Origin: Diadophis punctatus similis
Lineage: Eukaryota > Chordata > Lepidosauria > Squamata > Dipsadidae
Assembly (NCBI GenBank): GCA_023053685.1
Contig: JALIGW010000013.1
Span: forward strand, 19,242,501-19,306,500
Direction: 5' to 3'
Length of the DNA: 64,000 nt
The translations under genes and the position numbers were made by a program. Below, piece after piece: positions 40,417 to 53,374 of the stretch. Below the pieces are notes generated by a model. That model was given only the letters and a program-made list of their open reading frames with translations, made no database searches and was not told where the DNA came from. Each line of letters starts with the position of its first letter. Positions within the stretch are counted from its first letter, which is position 1.

Positions 40417-40449
40417 TGCCGCCGCCGCTGCCGCCGCCGCCGCCGCGTG
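40417..40449 (-). repeat. GGC/CGG trinucleotide-rich run in the GABRB3 5' UTR
   Basis: The plus strand reads GCC-type triplets with one CTG interruption. In the GABRB3 transcript this is a GGC/CGG-rich run 21-53 nt upstream of the ATG. It can form stable secondary structure and is prone to length change. Confidence 0.75.
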
Positions 40450-41175
40450 CGGTTCCGGCTGCCCGAGAGCCGCTGAGGAAGAGGCGGAGGCGGAGGCAAG
40501 CGTCCCCCCTGCCGGTAGCGCCGCGAAGCTCCTGAGGAGAGGCGGAGGAGGGCTTCTCCTCCCCCACCCCCTCTCCCCGCGCGCGCGCGCCCGCCCGCTC
40601 GGACAGGACCCCACCCGGCCGCCTGCCTCGCCTCAGATTTGCTGGTCAAGGCACCGGCGAGATGCGGCCGCAGGGCTCCTAGCGGTTCCTTCTCCTCCTC
40701 CTCCTCCTCCTTTTACCCCGAAGAGAGTTCTGCCGGCAGGGGACGGCGTCCATGGAGTGCCGCGGAGGCACCCACGAGCCGTTTCGCCCGGACGCTTTGT
40801 CCCACCTCCGCCTCTCTTTCCTCTCCAGCGGGAATCACCGCCAGCCTTCCCCGCCCCCACGGCCCCTCGCCGCCACTGCTCTGCTGTTTCCACTGAGGCG
40901 GCAGCTGGCGACGAGACCAAACTGTGGGCTCACGCTGGAGCGCGACGCCGGCGTTAAGGGAGCCGCGGCCGTGGAAAGCAGAAGCCACAGGTGAAACTGT
41001 TCCTGAGGTGTTGAGAGTGTGGGGCACAAGAGACCTGGAACTTCGGGAGGAGTTGCTCCTGTGGCTCTCACCTCGCGGCCTGGCTAACCCTGGCCGGCTG
41101 TGCTGACTCTGAGCAATGCAGCTTGTAAGTCCCGCCGAAGTTCTTAGTTCAGGGACTGGGGTACCTGCTCTTGCT

Positions 41176-42969
<1,794 letters not shown>

Positions 42970-43262
42970 ATATTTATTTATTTATTTAAAATATTTATGT
43001 AGCTACACATCTTATATTGAACTCTGGGCAGCTCCCAAAGAGCAGTTAAAGGAATATCGATATACCATTAATACATACATACAGTATATCTATTAAAACC
43101 ACAAACATTAAAACCTGGCACCAAAATTAAACTTTCACATATGCAGCCATCAGTAAGTCCTCTGTCAATCTCACCCTATTGCAGTGCGTGAGGGAAAATA
43201 TAAGTCTCAAGTGCTTTTCAGAAAGGGGAGCCTAGGAAGGTAGATTTACACCTTAGTCTAAA
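42970..43262 (-). mobile_element. L2-like LINE 3' end
   Basis: A short TTTATTTATT run followed by CACATCTTATATTG and AACTCTGGGCAGCTCCCAAA matches the antisense 3' terminus of the L2-like family (compare 22644-22700 and 10561-10660). Confidence 0.6.
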
Positions 43263-43539
43263 CATTAGAATCATGAGTATGTTCAGGGCTAAGAGACAGA
43301 GAGAAAATGAATATCCCACTGGATAATTCATGGAATATTCATCAATTCAAAGATAACCTAAGATACAGTATTTGGACTCTCAAATACAAAATACCCAAGC
43401 ATTTCTTTCTCAGTGACAGCCCAGACAAAGAGCTTATGTGTATGGCTTTAGGCTCAGTTCAGAATTGACTCTCCTGGCTTCACTGATGCAATCATCCATA
43501 TATTGTACATCTAGAAAAGTATTAGAAATGAGGCCAGGA
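43263..43539. other. Spacer
   Basis: No feature seen. Confidence 0.4.
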
Positions 43540-43848
43540 CAGGGGTGGGTTCCAACTTACCTCGCTGCCGGTTTGCTCCCTCCCGCGCCGCGTGGGCACA
43601 CCTCATGGGCGTGCGCATGTGCAGTAACAAAAAATTCCCCAAAAAAGCTGAAAAAAAGATGGCGACCACATGCACAGTGCCGGAACTCGGCTTCTGCGCA
43701 TGCTCAGAAGAAAAAAAAATTCAAAAAAAGATGGCAGCGCCCATGGACCGGCACTGACCCATCCGGTTTGGTGATGTCATCGTGACATCACCAGCGGGCC
43801 AGTACTGGTTCGGGCAAACCGGTCCAAACCGGTCCGAACCCACCCCTG
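43540..43848. mobile_element. Short hAT-like element, family B, near-intact
   Basis: Ends CAGGGGTGGGTTCC and CCGAACCCACCCCTG. Flanks GGCCAGGA (43532-43539) and GGCCAGGG (43849-43856). 309 bp with no transposase. The two overlapping 'GCGCATG' arms and AAAAAGATGGC repeats explain the local frames. Confidence 0.9.
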
Positions 43849-44088
43849 GGCCAGGGCATAAAAAGATAGGCAAAAAAGGGTAAATAATGAAAACAGGAAT
43901 GGAAATATATAAAATGTAATGCAGAGAAATGGAAAAAGAATGTTTTCCATCTTTTAGTAGAAATAGGATCATACAATAAAAGCTAAAAGGTAGAAGATTC
44001 AGGAAACAGTAGGGTATATTTTTATACATGCTGCATAAGCACTTCTTGTACTATCACACATTGCAGTGAAAAACTACCATTTCATACT

Positions 44089-44149
44089 TTCTCTCTGTCT
44101 CTGTCTCTGTCTCTGTCTCTGTCTCTGTCTCTGTCTCTGTCTCTGTCTG

Positions 44150-44211
<62 letters not shown>

Positions 44212-44216
44212 TGTGT
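44089..44216. repeat. Compound microsatellite (CTCTGT)n, (CT)n, (GT)n
   Basis: Hexanucleotide CTCTGT units to about 44170, CT to 44194, then GT to 44216. Confidence 0.95.
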
Positions 44217-44721
44217 CAGTGTGTATATGTGTATGGAAGGGTCGGGTGGAGTGTTTATGGAAGGCAAAGTTATCAATATGTTAGTCATATTTCTTTTTTA
44301 AAGGAACAAAAAGCTGCACTAAATGTAAGATGCAGCCCAGGTCTCCTTTTGCCTTTATGTTTATGTATATTCAAATTGTTTTCGAAATTTATAATACATG
44401 TTTTCTTAAGTGAAGTATTTTTAAAAGAAAGTATGAGATCATGTTAAAGAGATGCACATAATCAAGCACTGTGTTTTTGACTAATGCCCTATATAGGCAA
44501 ATTGGAAGGAAGTGTAAGGTGTGAGCAAATCAACACTTAGGTTAAATGTGTAAAATCTGTTATATTTATCTAATTAAAATTATTTTCTCATTTAGCATTC
44601 TTACAAGATGTCTGTTTGCTGGAAATCTGTGTGAGGGGAAAAATAATTGATTATGGATATTGGATATTTGCTTCTTTCTTTAGATTTTTATTTCCTTGTT
44701 AACACTTTAGAAATGATACAG
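44217..44721. other. Spacer, nothing recognised
   Basis: AT-rich, without features. Confidence 0.45.
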
Positions 44722-45358
44722 TTCTACAGAGAAATTATTGAGTCTGTCATCTGCACCTCTATAACTATCTGGTTCGGTTCTGCAACCCAACAAGACGGAC
44801 ACAGACTTCAGAGGATAATCAGAACTGCAGAAAAAACAATTACGGCCAACCTGCCTTCCATTGAGGACCTGTATACTGCACGAGTCAAAAAGAGGGCCGT
44901 GAAAATATTTACTGACCCCTTGCATCCTGGACATGAACTGTTTCAACTCCTACCCTCAAAATGACACTATAGAGCACTGCACACCAAGACAACTAGACAC
45001 AAGGACAGTTTTTCCCCAAACACCATCACTCTGCTAAATAAATAATTCCCTCACCATTGTCAAACTATTCACTAAGGCTGCATTACTATTACTATTAGTC
45101 TTCTCATCGTTCCTATCACCCATCTTCTCCCACTTACGACTGTATGACTGTAATTTGTTGCTTGTATCCTTACGATTTATATTAATGTTGTTTCCTGATT
45201 GCTTATTTGTACCCTATGACAATCATTAAGTGTTGTACCTCATGATTCTTAACAAATGTATCTCTTCTTTTATGTACACTGAGAGCATATGCACCAATGA
45301 CAAATTCCTTGTGTGTCCAATCACACTTGGCCAAAAAAGAGTTCTATTCTATTCTATG
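44722..45358 (+). pseudogene. Rex1/CR1-group LINE 3' end with ATTCT tail
   Basis: Encodes the last part of the RT ORF (ESVICTSITIWFGSATQQDG, RLQRIIRTAEKTI, HPGHELFQLLPSK), then the stop, a 3' UTR of about 380 bp and a TATTC tail at 45343-45356. This is the longest copy of the family in the window and the reference for 18611-19421 and 38188-38243. The ORF end is related to the Rex1-like LINE at 2270-4656 but is a different subfamily. Confidence 0.88.
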
Positions 45359-46117
45359 TATTAAAAAGTATTTGGGCAGAAGATGGTATGTTTCAATTAT
45401 GTTGAAAACAAGTGAAATGTTAGAAACCAACCATGACATGGAATCTTACTTTCAAATACACATTAACTTGTCCTGATAAACATTGTCAGCAATAAATCAG
45501 ATCCTATAAACACTTATCTGAAATCAAACCCAACTGAATACAATGGAATTACTCTGTATAAAATAATGTAAGACTGGTCATATTTTTATCATGGTACAAG
45601 TTAAGCTAGATGAAACCCCCATAACTCTTCCTAGAATTTCAAAGTTACATTCTGTCTTAAGTCTTTGACTTCCCTTTCTTTTATACCCCAGGAAATAATC
45701 TAATGTTAAAAAACTTCATTTTTGCATAACTTTATCCCAAAATTAAAAATACTCTGAATTTATACTTATAAATCATTTACAAATGCAGGTAAGGTACATT
45801 AGTGATGGCGGTGGCCAATATAGCTATCCTGCATAGATGTTTTTTCTTTAGTAAGGCTGAACTATAGCAAGATTGTTTAACTACTGGTAGTTTTCTAAAG
45901 AGCTTGGAAATCAGTGATGTTGCTGCCTCTGTCCTTCATATTTGATTGTTGTTGTTATTAAGGTTTTAGCTAAAATCCTTCTGTTTCAATGGAGGGGATG
46001 AATAACTGTGGTTTCAGTGAATGAGATAGAAAATTTTAAATGGTAATTAAATTTGTAAATATACTACATTAAAATGTTAGTCCACCCTTCTAATGCCTAG
46101 TCATTGTGGCTTGCAAT
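45359..46117. other. Spacer, nothing recognised
   Basis: AT-rich, without features. Confidence 0.45.
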
Positions 46118-46611
46118 CAGTGGGATTCAATTTTTTTTACTACCGGTTCTGTGGGCGTGGCTTGGTGGACATGACATGGCTTGGTGGGCATGCCTTGGTG
46201 GGCGTGGCAGGGGAAGGATACTGCAAAATCCCCATTCCCTCCCCACTGCTGGGGGAAGGATACTGCAAAATCTCCATTTCCACCCCACTCCAGGGGAAGG
46301 ATCCTGTAATATCTCCATTTCCACCCCACTCCAGGGGAAGGATCCTGTAAAATCTCCATTTCCACCCCACTCCAGGGGAAGGATACTGCAAAATCCCCAT
46401 TCCCTCCCCACCCCATCAACTTGCTTTCCAGCTCTGTTCTCCTGTGTAGGGCAACAAAAGAAGACCCAGCCGATCAGCTGGGACTTGGGAGGCAGTGAAT
46501 AGATTGGAGGCGGGGTCAGCCAGAGGTGGTATTTGCCAGTTCTCCAAACTACTCAAAATTTCCGCTACCGGTTCTCCAGAACCTGTCAAAACTGGCTGAA
46601 CACCACCTCTG
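46118..46611. mobile_element. Short hAT-like element, family A, uninterrupted
   Basis: Exact 8-bp target duplication CTTGCAAT (46110-46117 and 46612-46619). Starts CAGTGGGATTCAATTTTTTT and ends CTGAACACCACCTCTG. The interior has about four tandem copies of a GGGGAAGGATACTGCAAAAT module, which produce the parallel minus-strand frames. Confidence 0.93.
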
Positions 46612-47129
46612 CTTGCAATACTACAATATCAGTTCATGTATTACAATAACATCTATATATATAAAAGCAAAAACCACTCACACATTAATCATGAAATCTC
46701 CAGAACCGTAAAGCCTACAAACTTGAAATTTGCCACGTATGTTCCTCTTGGCTTCTAGATGTTCACTAAGAAAGGATTGTTCAAAATGACTATCATAGCA
46801 TGAGTATTTCTTATTTTATTATTAACAAGCTTTATATTTTATATAAAGCTTGTAGTTTTCCCTCATATTTTAAATCAAGGACTATAGAAATATCACAATC
46901 TTTTTACTACTAAGATAATGTCTTTGGTACATTTTAATATATTTTTATTTTAATACTAGCTGATACCTGTGCTTCACTATGAAACTATGTGATGGGGCTT
47001 GATAAATTGACACTTAAAGCTTGAAAATTAATGAGTATTAGAAAAGGGACTGTATTATTTCATTAGAGATGGTAAGCTAAGTTTCTGTTACAGATGAAGA
47101 CATTATTTGCAAATTGTTATAAGGAATAT

Positions 47130-47640
47130 CCTTCTGGGTTCGGTTGCAAGTGGGGAAAAAGACACTGGAAGCATGGGACTGCTTGGAAAGATGGTTTAAT
47201 GGTGAACAGCAGGACCACATGGTCTGAGGTCCTGGGGAAAAGGGGGATCACATGCCTCAAAGATGTTGAAGAAGAGAAGAAAAGGGGTGAGATGCTGAGA
47301 ATCCCTTGGTTTTATGCCCTCTCTTGGGCCCCGCCCTAGGGCCTCCTGCTCCTGTGCAAGAAATGCACTCTGATTAACTGTCAGACTCCCATGGGGCCAT
47401 GCAGGGGCAACTCTGTAGGCTGTCCTGAGTCCAAGTTTGCTTGACCCTTGCTGGCTGATGCAATCTTCTAGATGGGTCTGCCTGAAGGGGGTAGAACTTT
47501 GTTATGTAGAATAGATTGTTCCAGGCTATTAACAAAGGTGGGGGGATGAGTGATCTGGGCCCATTCCTGGATGGGACATTGACAAAGGTGGGGGCTACTA
47601 GGAGGGAGTCTTTTTCGGCCTAAAACATGTTTCTCCATTT
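47130..47640 (-). mobile_element. Probable solo LTR, antisense
   Basis: Shares CTGGGTTCGGTTGCAAGTGG, GACACTGGAAGCATGG, GGAAAGATGGTTTAATGG and GACTCCCATGGGGCCATGCA with 62585-62910. Read leftward it has a TATA-like GCATAAAACC, then an ATTAAA polyadenylation-like signal about 100 bp on, then the CCCACTTG end, an order typical of U3-R-U5. No internal retroviral genes are seen, and the family is not named. Confidence 0.5.
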
Positions 47641-47696
47641 CTCAGCCAGGGATATTCTATATAATATTCTTCCTTTTTAATATTTCCTAAAATATT

Positions 47697-47921
47697 TTAT
47701 TCCTCTAGGAGGGGGGTAGGTGCTAACTTCCTACAATAGCATAGACTATCAATTCGTCCCTCAGATGAATTGCTCAGGACCTCCCTGTAAACAACATTCC
47801 TGGTTTTGCTCTCTGGCTGAAGGATGACCAGGCTGTCAGGTGAACTGACTCTGGAGCATGCCACATAGAAGTGGCCATGGGAGAAACAGGCAACTACCCT
47901 TTCTTGTGTTTTCCTAATCAC
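47697..47921 (-). pseudogene. Helitron PIF1-like helicase, C-terminal fragment
   Basis: The leftward frame contains FSHGHFYVACSRVSSPDSL then VILQPESKTRNVVYREVLSN, the last conserved helicase motif (HGQLYVA-SRV-S) and C-terminus of Helitron Rep/helicase proteins. Only about 60 codons of a protein normally well over 1000 residues survive. No Rep domain or other helicase motifs are in the flanks. Confidence 0.8.
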
Positions 47922-48380
47922 ATCTGGAAATCTTTTCCTGCATTTTTTGCCTCTTTTCCCTTTAACTGGTGTTACAGTAGAAGGAACAGATTTGTCTGAA
48001 CTGAGGAGGAATATAAGGGGGGGATCTGTCTCTGCCTACCAGCATCCATCAGTATTCACTGGGCTAGCGTGGCTTAGCTCAACTGGTCTGTAGTAAAGCT
48101 GCTTGCTGCTGTGAAAGCAAAAGTGAAACTGAAACTCCTCTGCTTGTGTTTTGCATTTGGATCAGATTTCTTTTCAGGTTGGGAGGGCAAGTAGAACTCC
48201 TTAGCATCAGTGCTTGTTAATAATAAAATAAGAAATACTCATGTTACTATGGTCATTTCAGAAAATCCTTTCTTAGTGAGCATCTAGAAGCCAAGAGGAA
48301 CATGGCAAATTTCAAGTTTGTAAGCTTTACGATTCTGGAGATTTTGTGATTAATGCATGAGTGGTTTTCGCTTTTATATA

Positions 48381-49549
<1,169 letters not shown>

Positions 49550-49867
49550 CAGGGGTGTCAAACTCTATTTCATTGAGGGCTGCATTAGGGTTGTATTTTA
49601 CTTTGGGGGGGAGGCAGGTGGGTGTGTCCAGCGGGCACGGCCAGCTTGATGTCACTCATGTTGGAGCGCCTATGGTGGCCCAAGTGCTCTGCCAGCAAAA
49701 ATGGGCTCCTGAGCTCCATTTTTGGCTGGGACAACCTCCCGAGCTCTGTTTTCACTGGCAGAAGCACCGCGGGCTGGTCCTTCACTATCTGCAGGGTGGC
49801 CCCATGGCCAGATCTCAGCACCCCACAGGCCGGATTCGTCCCGCAGGCCTTGAGTTTGACACCCCTG
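49550..49867. mobile_element. Short hAT-type element (CAGGGGTGTCAAACT family)
   Basis: Ends CAGGGGTGTCAAACTC and GAGTTTGACACCCCTG. Flanks CCTTAGGG (49542-49549) and CCTTAAGG (49868-49875). Same family as 21529-21950. Confidence 0.92.
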
Positions 49868-49894
49868 CCTTAAGGTATTGTGGTTGCGTATTGA

Positions 49895-50085
49895 CAATTA
49901 GTGCTCTGGAAACCAAGAATTCTAGTCCCACCTTGGGCACAAAGCCAGCTAGGTGACCTTGTGCCAGTTACTTTCTCTCAGCCCTAGGAAGAAGGCAATG
50001 GCAACCTACTTCTGATAAAAGTTGCCAAGAAAACTGCAGGAACTTATCCAGGCAGTCTCTGAGAATCAGACAGGATTGAATAGAA
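49895..50085 (+). mobile_element. tRNA-derived SINE (second family), 5' truncated
   Basis: CCAAGAATTCTAGTCCCACC, AGCTAGGTGACCTTGTGCCA and CAATGGCAACCTACTTCTGA match the body at 32008-32250. The end carries GAATAGAAGAAGAAG. Confidence 0.7.
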
Positions 50086-51417
50086 GAAGAAGAAAAAATC
50101 AAATGACGATCACTGCATAGAAATGCATAGCAATGAGGCTTTAAAATTTCCACTGAAATCAGTGAAGACAACAAGAGGAATTATTCTGTTGAGAGGCAAA
50201 GCTTAATTCTTCATTCTCTAGCAACAAGACCTTAAAAATTCTCCAAGAATGACAAGGAAGAACTAAAATAGCATCCACTGTTAGCAAAACCTTGTTGTCA
50301 AAGCCTATTTTAAAGCCTTGTGGGTTGGAGACAATTCTGATCTCTGCTGATGTGTGATGAAAGCTTTTCCCTCCCCCCCCACCCCAGGATACAGAGTTGG
50401 ACGTCTAATTTGGGGAAGGGGGAAAGGCTCAGGACTGTTAAAAGGGGGGGGGGGCGAGACAGATATATGGCTTTAGAAGAAAGGTAACTGTTAGAGTATA
50501 TGCAAAGAACAGTTCTAAAAGCTCTGCAGGCTGGCTAAGCATATGGTCCAGATAATTCTTCAAGTCTGCCATAATGAGATAAGTAATTGCCAGCATGGCA
50601 TGCATTTGTACAATTTAGTTATCACGATGGCAGGAATTGATATTGTAAGAGATGAAAGCCACATGCAATCCCCTTAAGTGAGAATCATTTCCACACGTTT
50701 GTCATTTCCTTTAAGACCTGTGATTCCATTTATTTTTAGATCAATCTGAATTTATCAGAAATTGCCTTGTGAATGCTAGTTTTTGAATTATGGTTAAACT
50801 GGAAGGGACTTAGACAAATCTGATACCCATTCATTCCTCTACACTGAATTCCTACGAATTCAGATTACTTTTTAGTACTGATGTAGAGGCTAAAAAGATG
50901 GAATATAAATCTAACGTGTTAAGAGAACTTTCGGTAGACCACTTTAAAAAGTACTACAGATCACAATGTATTTTTTTTAACTTATGGTAAATCTGATATA
51001 CAATAAAACTTTCAAAGCAAAATTATGTATGCGTGAGAGAGAGTCCGTACTGCAGTTGACAAGTTGCCCCAACTTTATCAGCTCTATTTTACAGTACTGT
51101 TCACCAGGATTAAATCTGTATTTCATTATTTCACATCTTTGAATATTTACTTGATTCTACTTGTTTATGCTTATTGATGAGCATTGTGTTTGCTTCTCAG
51201 ATCTTTAAAATTAATCAGTTACATAATTGTCACTGATTATGCACATGAAATTTTCCACTGCAGACTATCTATTGAATGCATGATAAGAAGGTCAAACAAT
51301 GTGGCATAAATGCATAGAACACTACATGGAATATTGCTGCAGAACAGTGCCTGAATATGCAGTTTGTGGCACAAATAAAAGACATATGTAATTAGAACCC
51401 ACACTTTCTCTTGTTAT

Positions 51418-51419
<2 letters not shown>
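50086..51419. other. Spacer, nothing recognised
   Basis: AT-rich, with short poly-C and poly-G runs near 50372 and 50444. No gene signal. Confidence 0.45.

Positions 51420-51505
<86 letters not shown>
51420..51505. repeat. (GA)n microsatellite
   Basis: About 43 GA units. Confidence 0.97.
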
Positions 51506-51508
<3 letters not shown>

Positions 51509-51525
51509 GTTTTAATTCTTTAGGT

Positions 51526-51660
51526 CAGAGGTCTCCAACCTTGACAACTTTATGAGGTGTGGGCTTCAATTCCCAGAATTCCTCAGCCAGCATGGCTGGC
51601 TGAGGAATTCTGGGATTTGAAGTCCACACCTCATAAAGTTGCCAAGGTTGGAGACCTCTG
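51526..51660. mobile_element. Near-perfect palindromic MITE (135 bp hairpin)
   Basis: CAGAGGTCTCCAACCTTG at the left is repeated inverted at the right end. The two arms of about 65 bp differ at about 3 positions around GCCAGCATGGCTGGC. No target duplication is evident. Related ends and interior (ACTCCCAGAATTTCTGAGCC) occur at 57148-57262. Confidence 0.88.
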
Positions 51661-52721
51661 CAGTGGTGTCCTACAAGCTACCGTATATGTAATAAACAGC
51701 AACTGGATAAATAGCCAAAACCCCATTTGTCCTTAATAGTCAGGGAGGAACCTTCAGAAAAGGAAATGTCATCTTCTATGAATAGCCATACATATGGATT
51801 ACTTTTTTTTTAATGCATCATTTTCAGTACTAAGCAAGGAACAATATGTACTGGTATGCTTTTTCGTTCCTTGATATATTAAACACATTTTTAGTTTGAA
51901 GTGAAAAAGAGTGGCAGAAAGGTGGGTGGAGAAAAGGATAGGCTTAACCCCCTTTTCTCTATGATCTATCCAGAGCTATTATCAGGGTTTTCTTTTATGG
52001 GGCAAAACAATATGTTTGCTCATGGAGAATAAACAGCTGATACTTTAAGCAAAAAGCTGCTGGAAATGAAGAGGAAGATGAAATGGAAAATACAGCTTTT
52101 TCCAGCTCTGCTCTAAGGACATCTGCATTAGGCTCCTTCTATCTTCAAACTGTACAGAGCTATTCATCACATAAAGCCATTGTATTATTTTAAGAACTGA
52201 TTTCCAGTTCCTCTATACATCTCTTTTTCTTTTTGTATGGTACTTCCTAGATTGTAAACTTATCAAAAGAGACAGGCAGAATTTATTAATGTAAACCGGT
52301 CTGGAAATCTTTTTTGAATGAAAGTTAGATAAAAAGATGTTACTTTTATAATTACACATTATCATCATATATATAAATGTTGTAAATAAATATGTAATGT
52401 TATTTTAAAAATGGATAGATCTTTACACATCACTCTCTTTATGTCTCAACTGCAGAAGAAAGTCAAATGAACCCAGCCACAAGACATAATTAAAGCAAGA
52501 CTTAGCCTAAGTTACACATAGAAATCTTTAATAGAGTAATTCAGGATTTTAGTTAGCTATGAATTGGCATCTGTCATACCACTTCCATAAAACAAAAACA
52601 AGTCAAAGTAGTTTTTGTGGAACCTAATACTTTGATTAAGACAAACATGAGTACTGTGAGTTGAGTCCCAATAATTGTTCACAAATATTTTTTGAGTTAT
52701 TAAAGGAGTGTTTCCTTTGTT
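51661..52721. other. Spacer, nothing recognised
   Basis: AT-rich, without features. Confidence 0.45.
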
Positions 52722-52842
<121 letters not shown>

Positions 52843-53326
52843 TGTAAATGAAATATGGAAATATTTGCAGAGATAGAGAAATCCTATAGGATGTAAAATA
52901 TATTCCTGTAGGAGAAGAAGAAGAAGCGCCTAAGGCTGGAGACAAGGGAGGAATCAGTCTGGAGTAATTATGTTCCCATAAACAATCCAAGTCCAGCTCC
53001 TTCCCTTGAATTCCATTGACTCTTATCTAGCACCAATATACTGCTGAGCATTAGTTAACTAGATTCTTGTGTATAGACATGAGCAATACATCTTTTTAAC
53101 TGAAAGTTAATTTGTGGTCCTTATTCTTTCACCTGACAATTCCTCTTTTATGGTGGCTTATTTTTCTTCCAAATTGGCTAAGACATGATCATTCAAGTTT
53201 GCTATTACATTGTATATACAGAGCAGCTCATGTTTATGGAGTCATCTAAGATTATGCAGGTAGCAACATAAATTTGAAAGGCCTTATAGAGATCACTACA
53301 GATAGGAAACAATTTTTAATACTCAC

Positions 53327-53374
53327 CTTGCACCATAGATTGCATATAACTTTTTGTTCTCTTCAGCAGCATTC
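53327..53374 (-). other. Exon-like 48-bp segment with strong splice sites, gene unknown
   Basis: On the minus strand a T-rich tract ending TTATTTTTAG (AG at 53376-53375) precedes a 48-bp stretch that ends CAAG before GTGAGT (53326-53321), a near-consensus donor. Two frames are open: one reads NAAEENKKLYAIYGA, and its last partial codon AG has the phase of GABRB3 exon 2. The other starts MLLKRTKSYMQ but would meet a stop in exon 2. It lies about 13 kb upstream of GABRB3. It could be an alternative or noncoding 5' exon of GABRB3, an exon of another transcript, or chance. I do not recognise the peptide. Confidence 0.35.

Larger units (their letters stand above)
40230..41110 (-). promoter_or_regulatory. 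GABRB3: CpG island / GABRB3 promoter and 5' UTR
   Basis: This is the only long GC- and CpG-rich block in an AT-rich window. It covers exon 1 and about 700 bp upstream. It contains GC-box-like sites (CCCCGCCCCC at 40849-40858, CCGCCCGCTC near 40590), an alternating CG run at about 40578-40590 and CTCCTCC tracts near 40690-40710, but no TATA box at a sensible distance. This fits a TATA-less CpG-island promoter firing leftward. Mammalian GABRB3 is known to have alternative first exons with promoter activity nearby. The long rightward open frame across this block (40121-40957) is a GC-rich artefact. Confidence 0.8.
46656..48380. mobile_element. Helitron-like element with long inverted arms
   Basis: 46656-46830 and 48212-48380 are about 170-bp inverted repeats of each other, sharing ATTAATCA-GAAATCTCCAGAA, AAACTTGAAATTTGCCA, TTCCTCTTGGCTTCTAGATG and GAGTATTTCTTATTTTATTA. 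The interior holds CTAGCTGATACCTGTGCTTC at 46963, a junction motif I associate with Helitrons, and a PIF1-type helicase end on the minus strand. An LTR-like repeat is inserted at 47130-47640. Canonical Helitrons lack long terminal inverted repeats, so the structure is unusual. Confidence 0.65.

Noticed and set aside
40397..40567. An N-terminal extension of GABRB3 in frame with exon 1
   Set aside because: The extended frame has only a GTG at 40567-40565, no ATG, and the next Met begins a typical signal peptide.
40121..40957. A 278-codon plus-strand frame across the CpG island
   Set aside because: Composition is low-complexity Pro/Ala/Arg from GC-rich DNA, it overlaps GABRB3 exon 1 on the other strand, and it has no domain or codon signal.
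41035..41110. A possible alternative GABRB3 first exon ending CCGCGAG before GTGAGAGCC on the minus strand
   Set aside because: The donor looks good (exon end at 41073), but the phase-compatible frame has a stop upstream with no ATG between. It could only be untranslated, and I have no transcript evidence.
46118..46419. Three parallel minus-strand frames of 86-100 codons with repeated MEILQ and GDFAV blocks
   Set aside because: Produced by tandem GGGGAAGGATACTGC modules inside a short hAT-like element.
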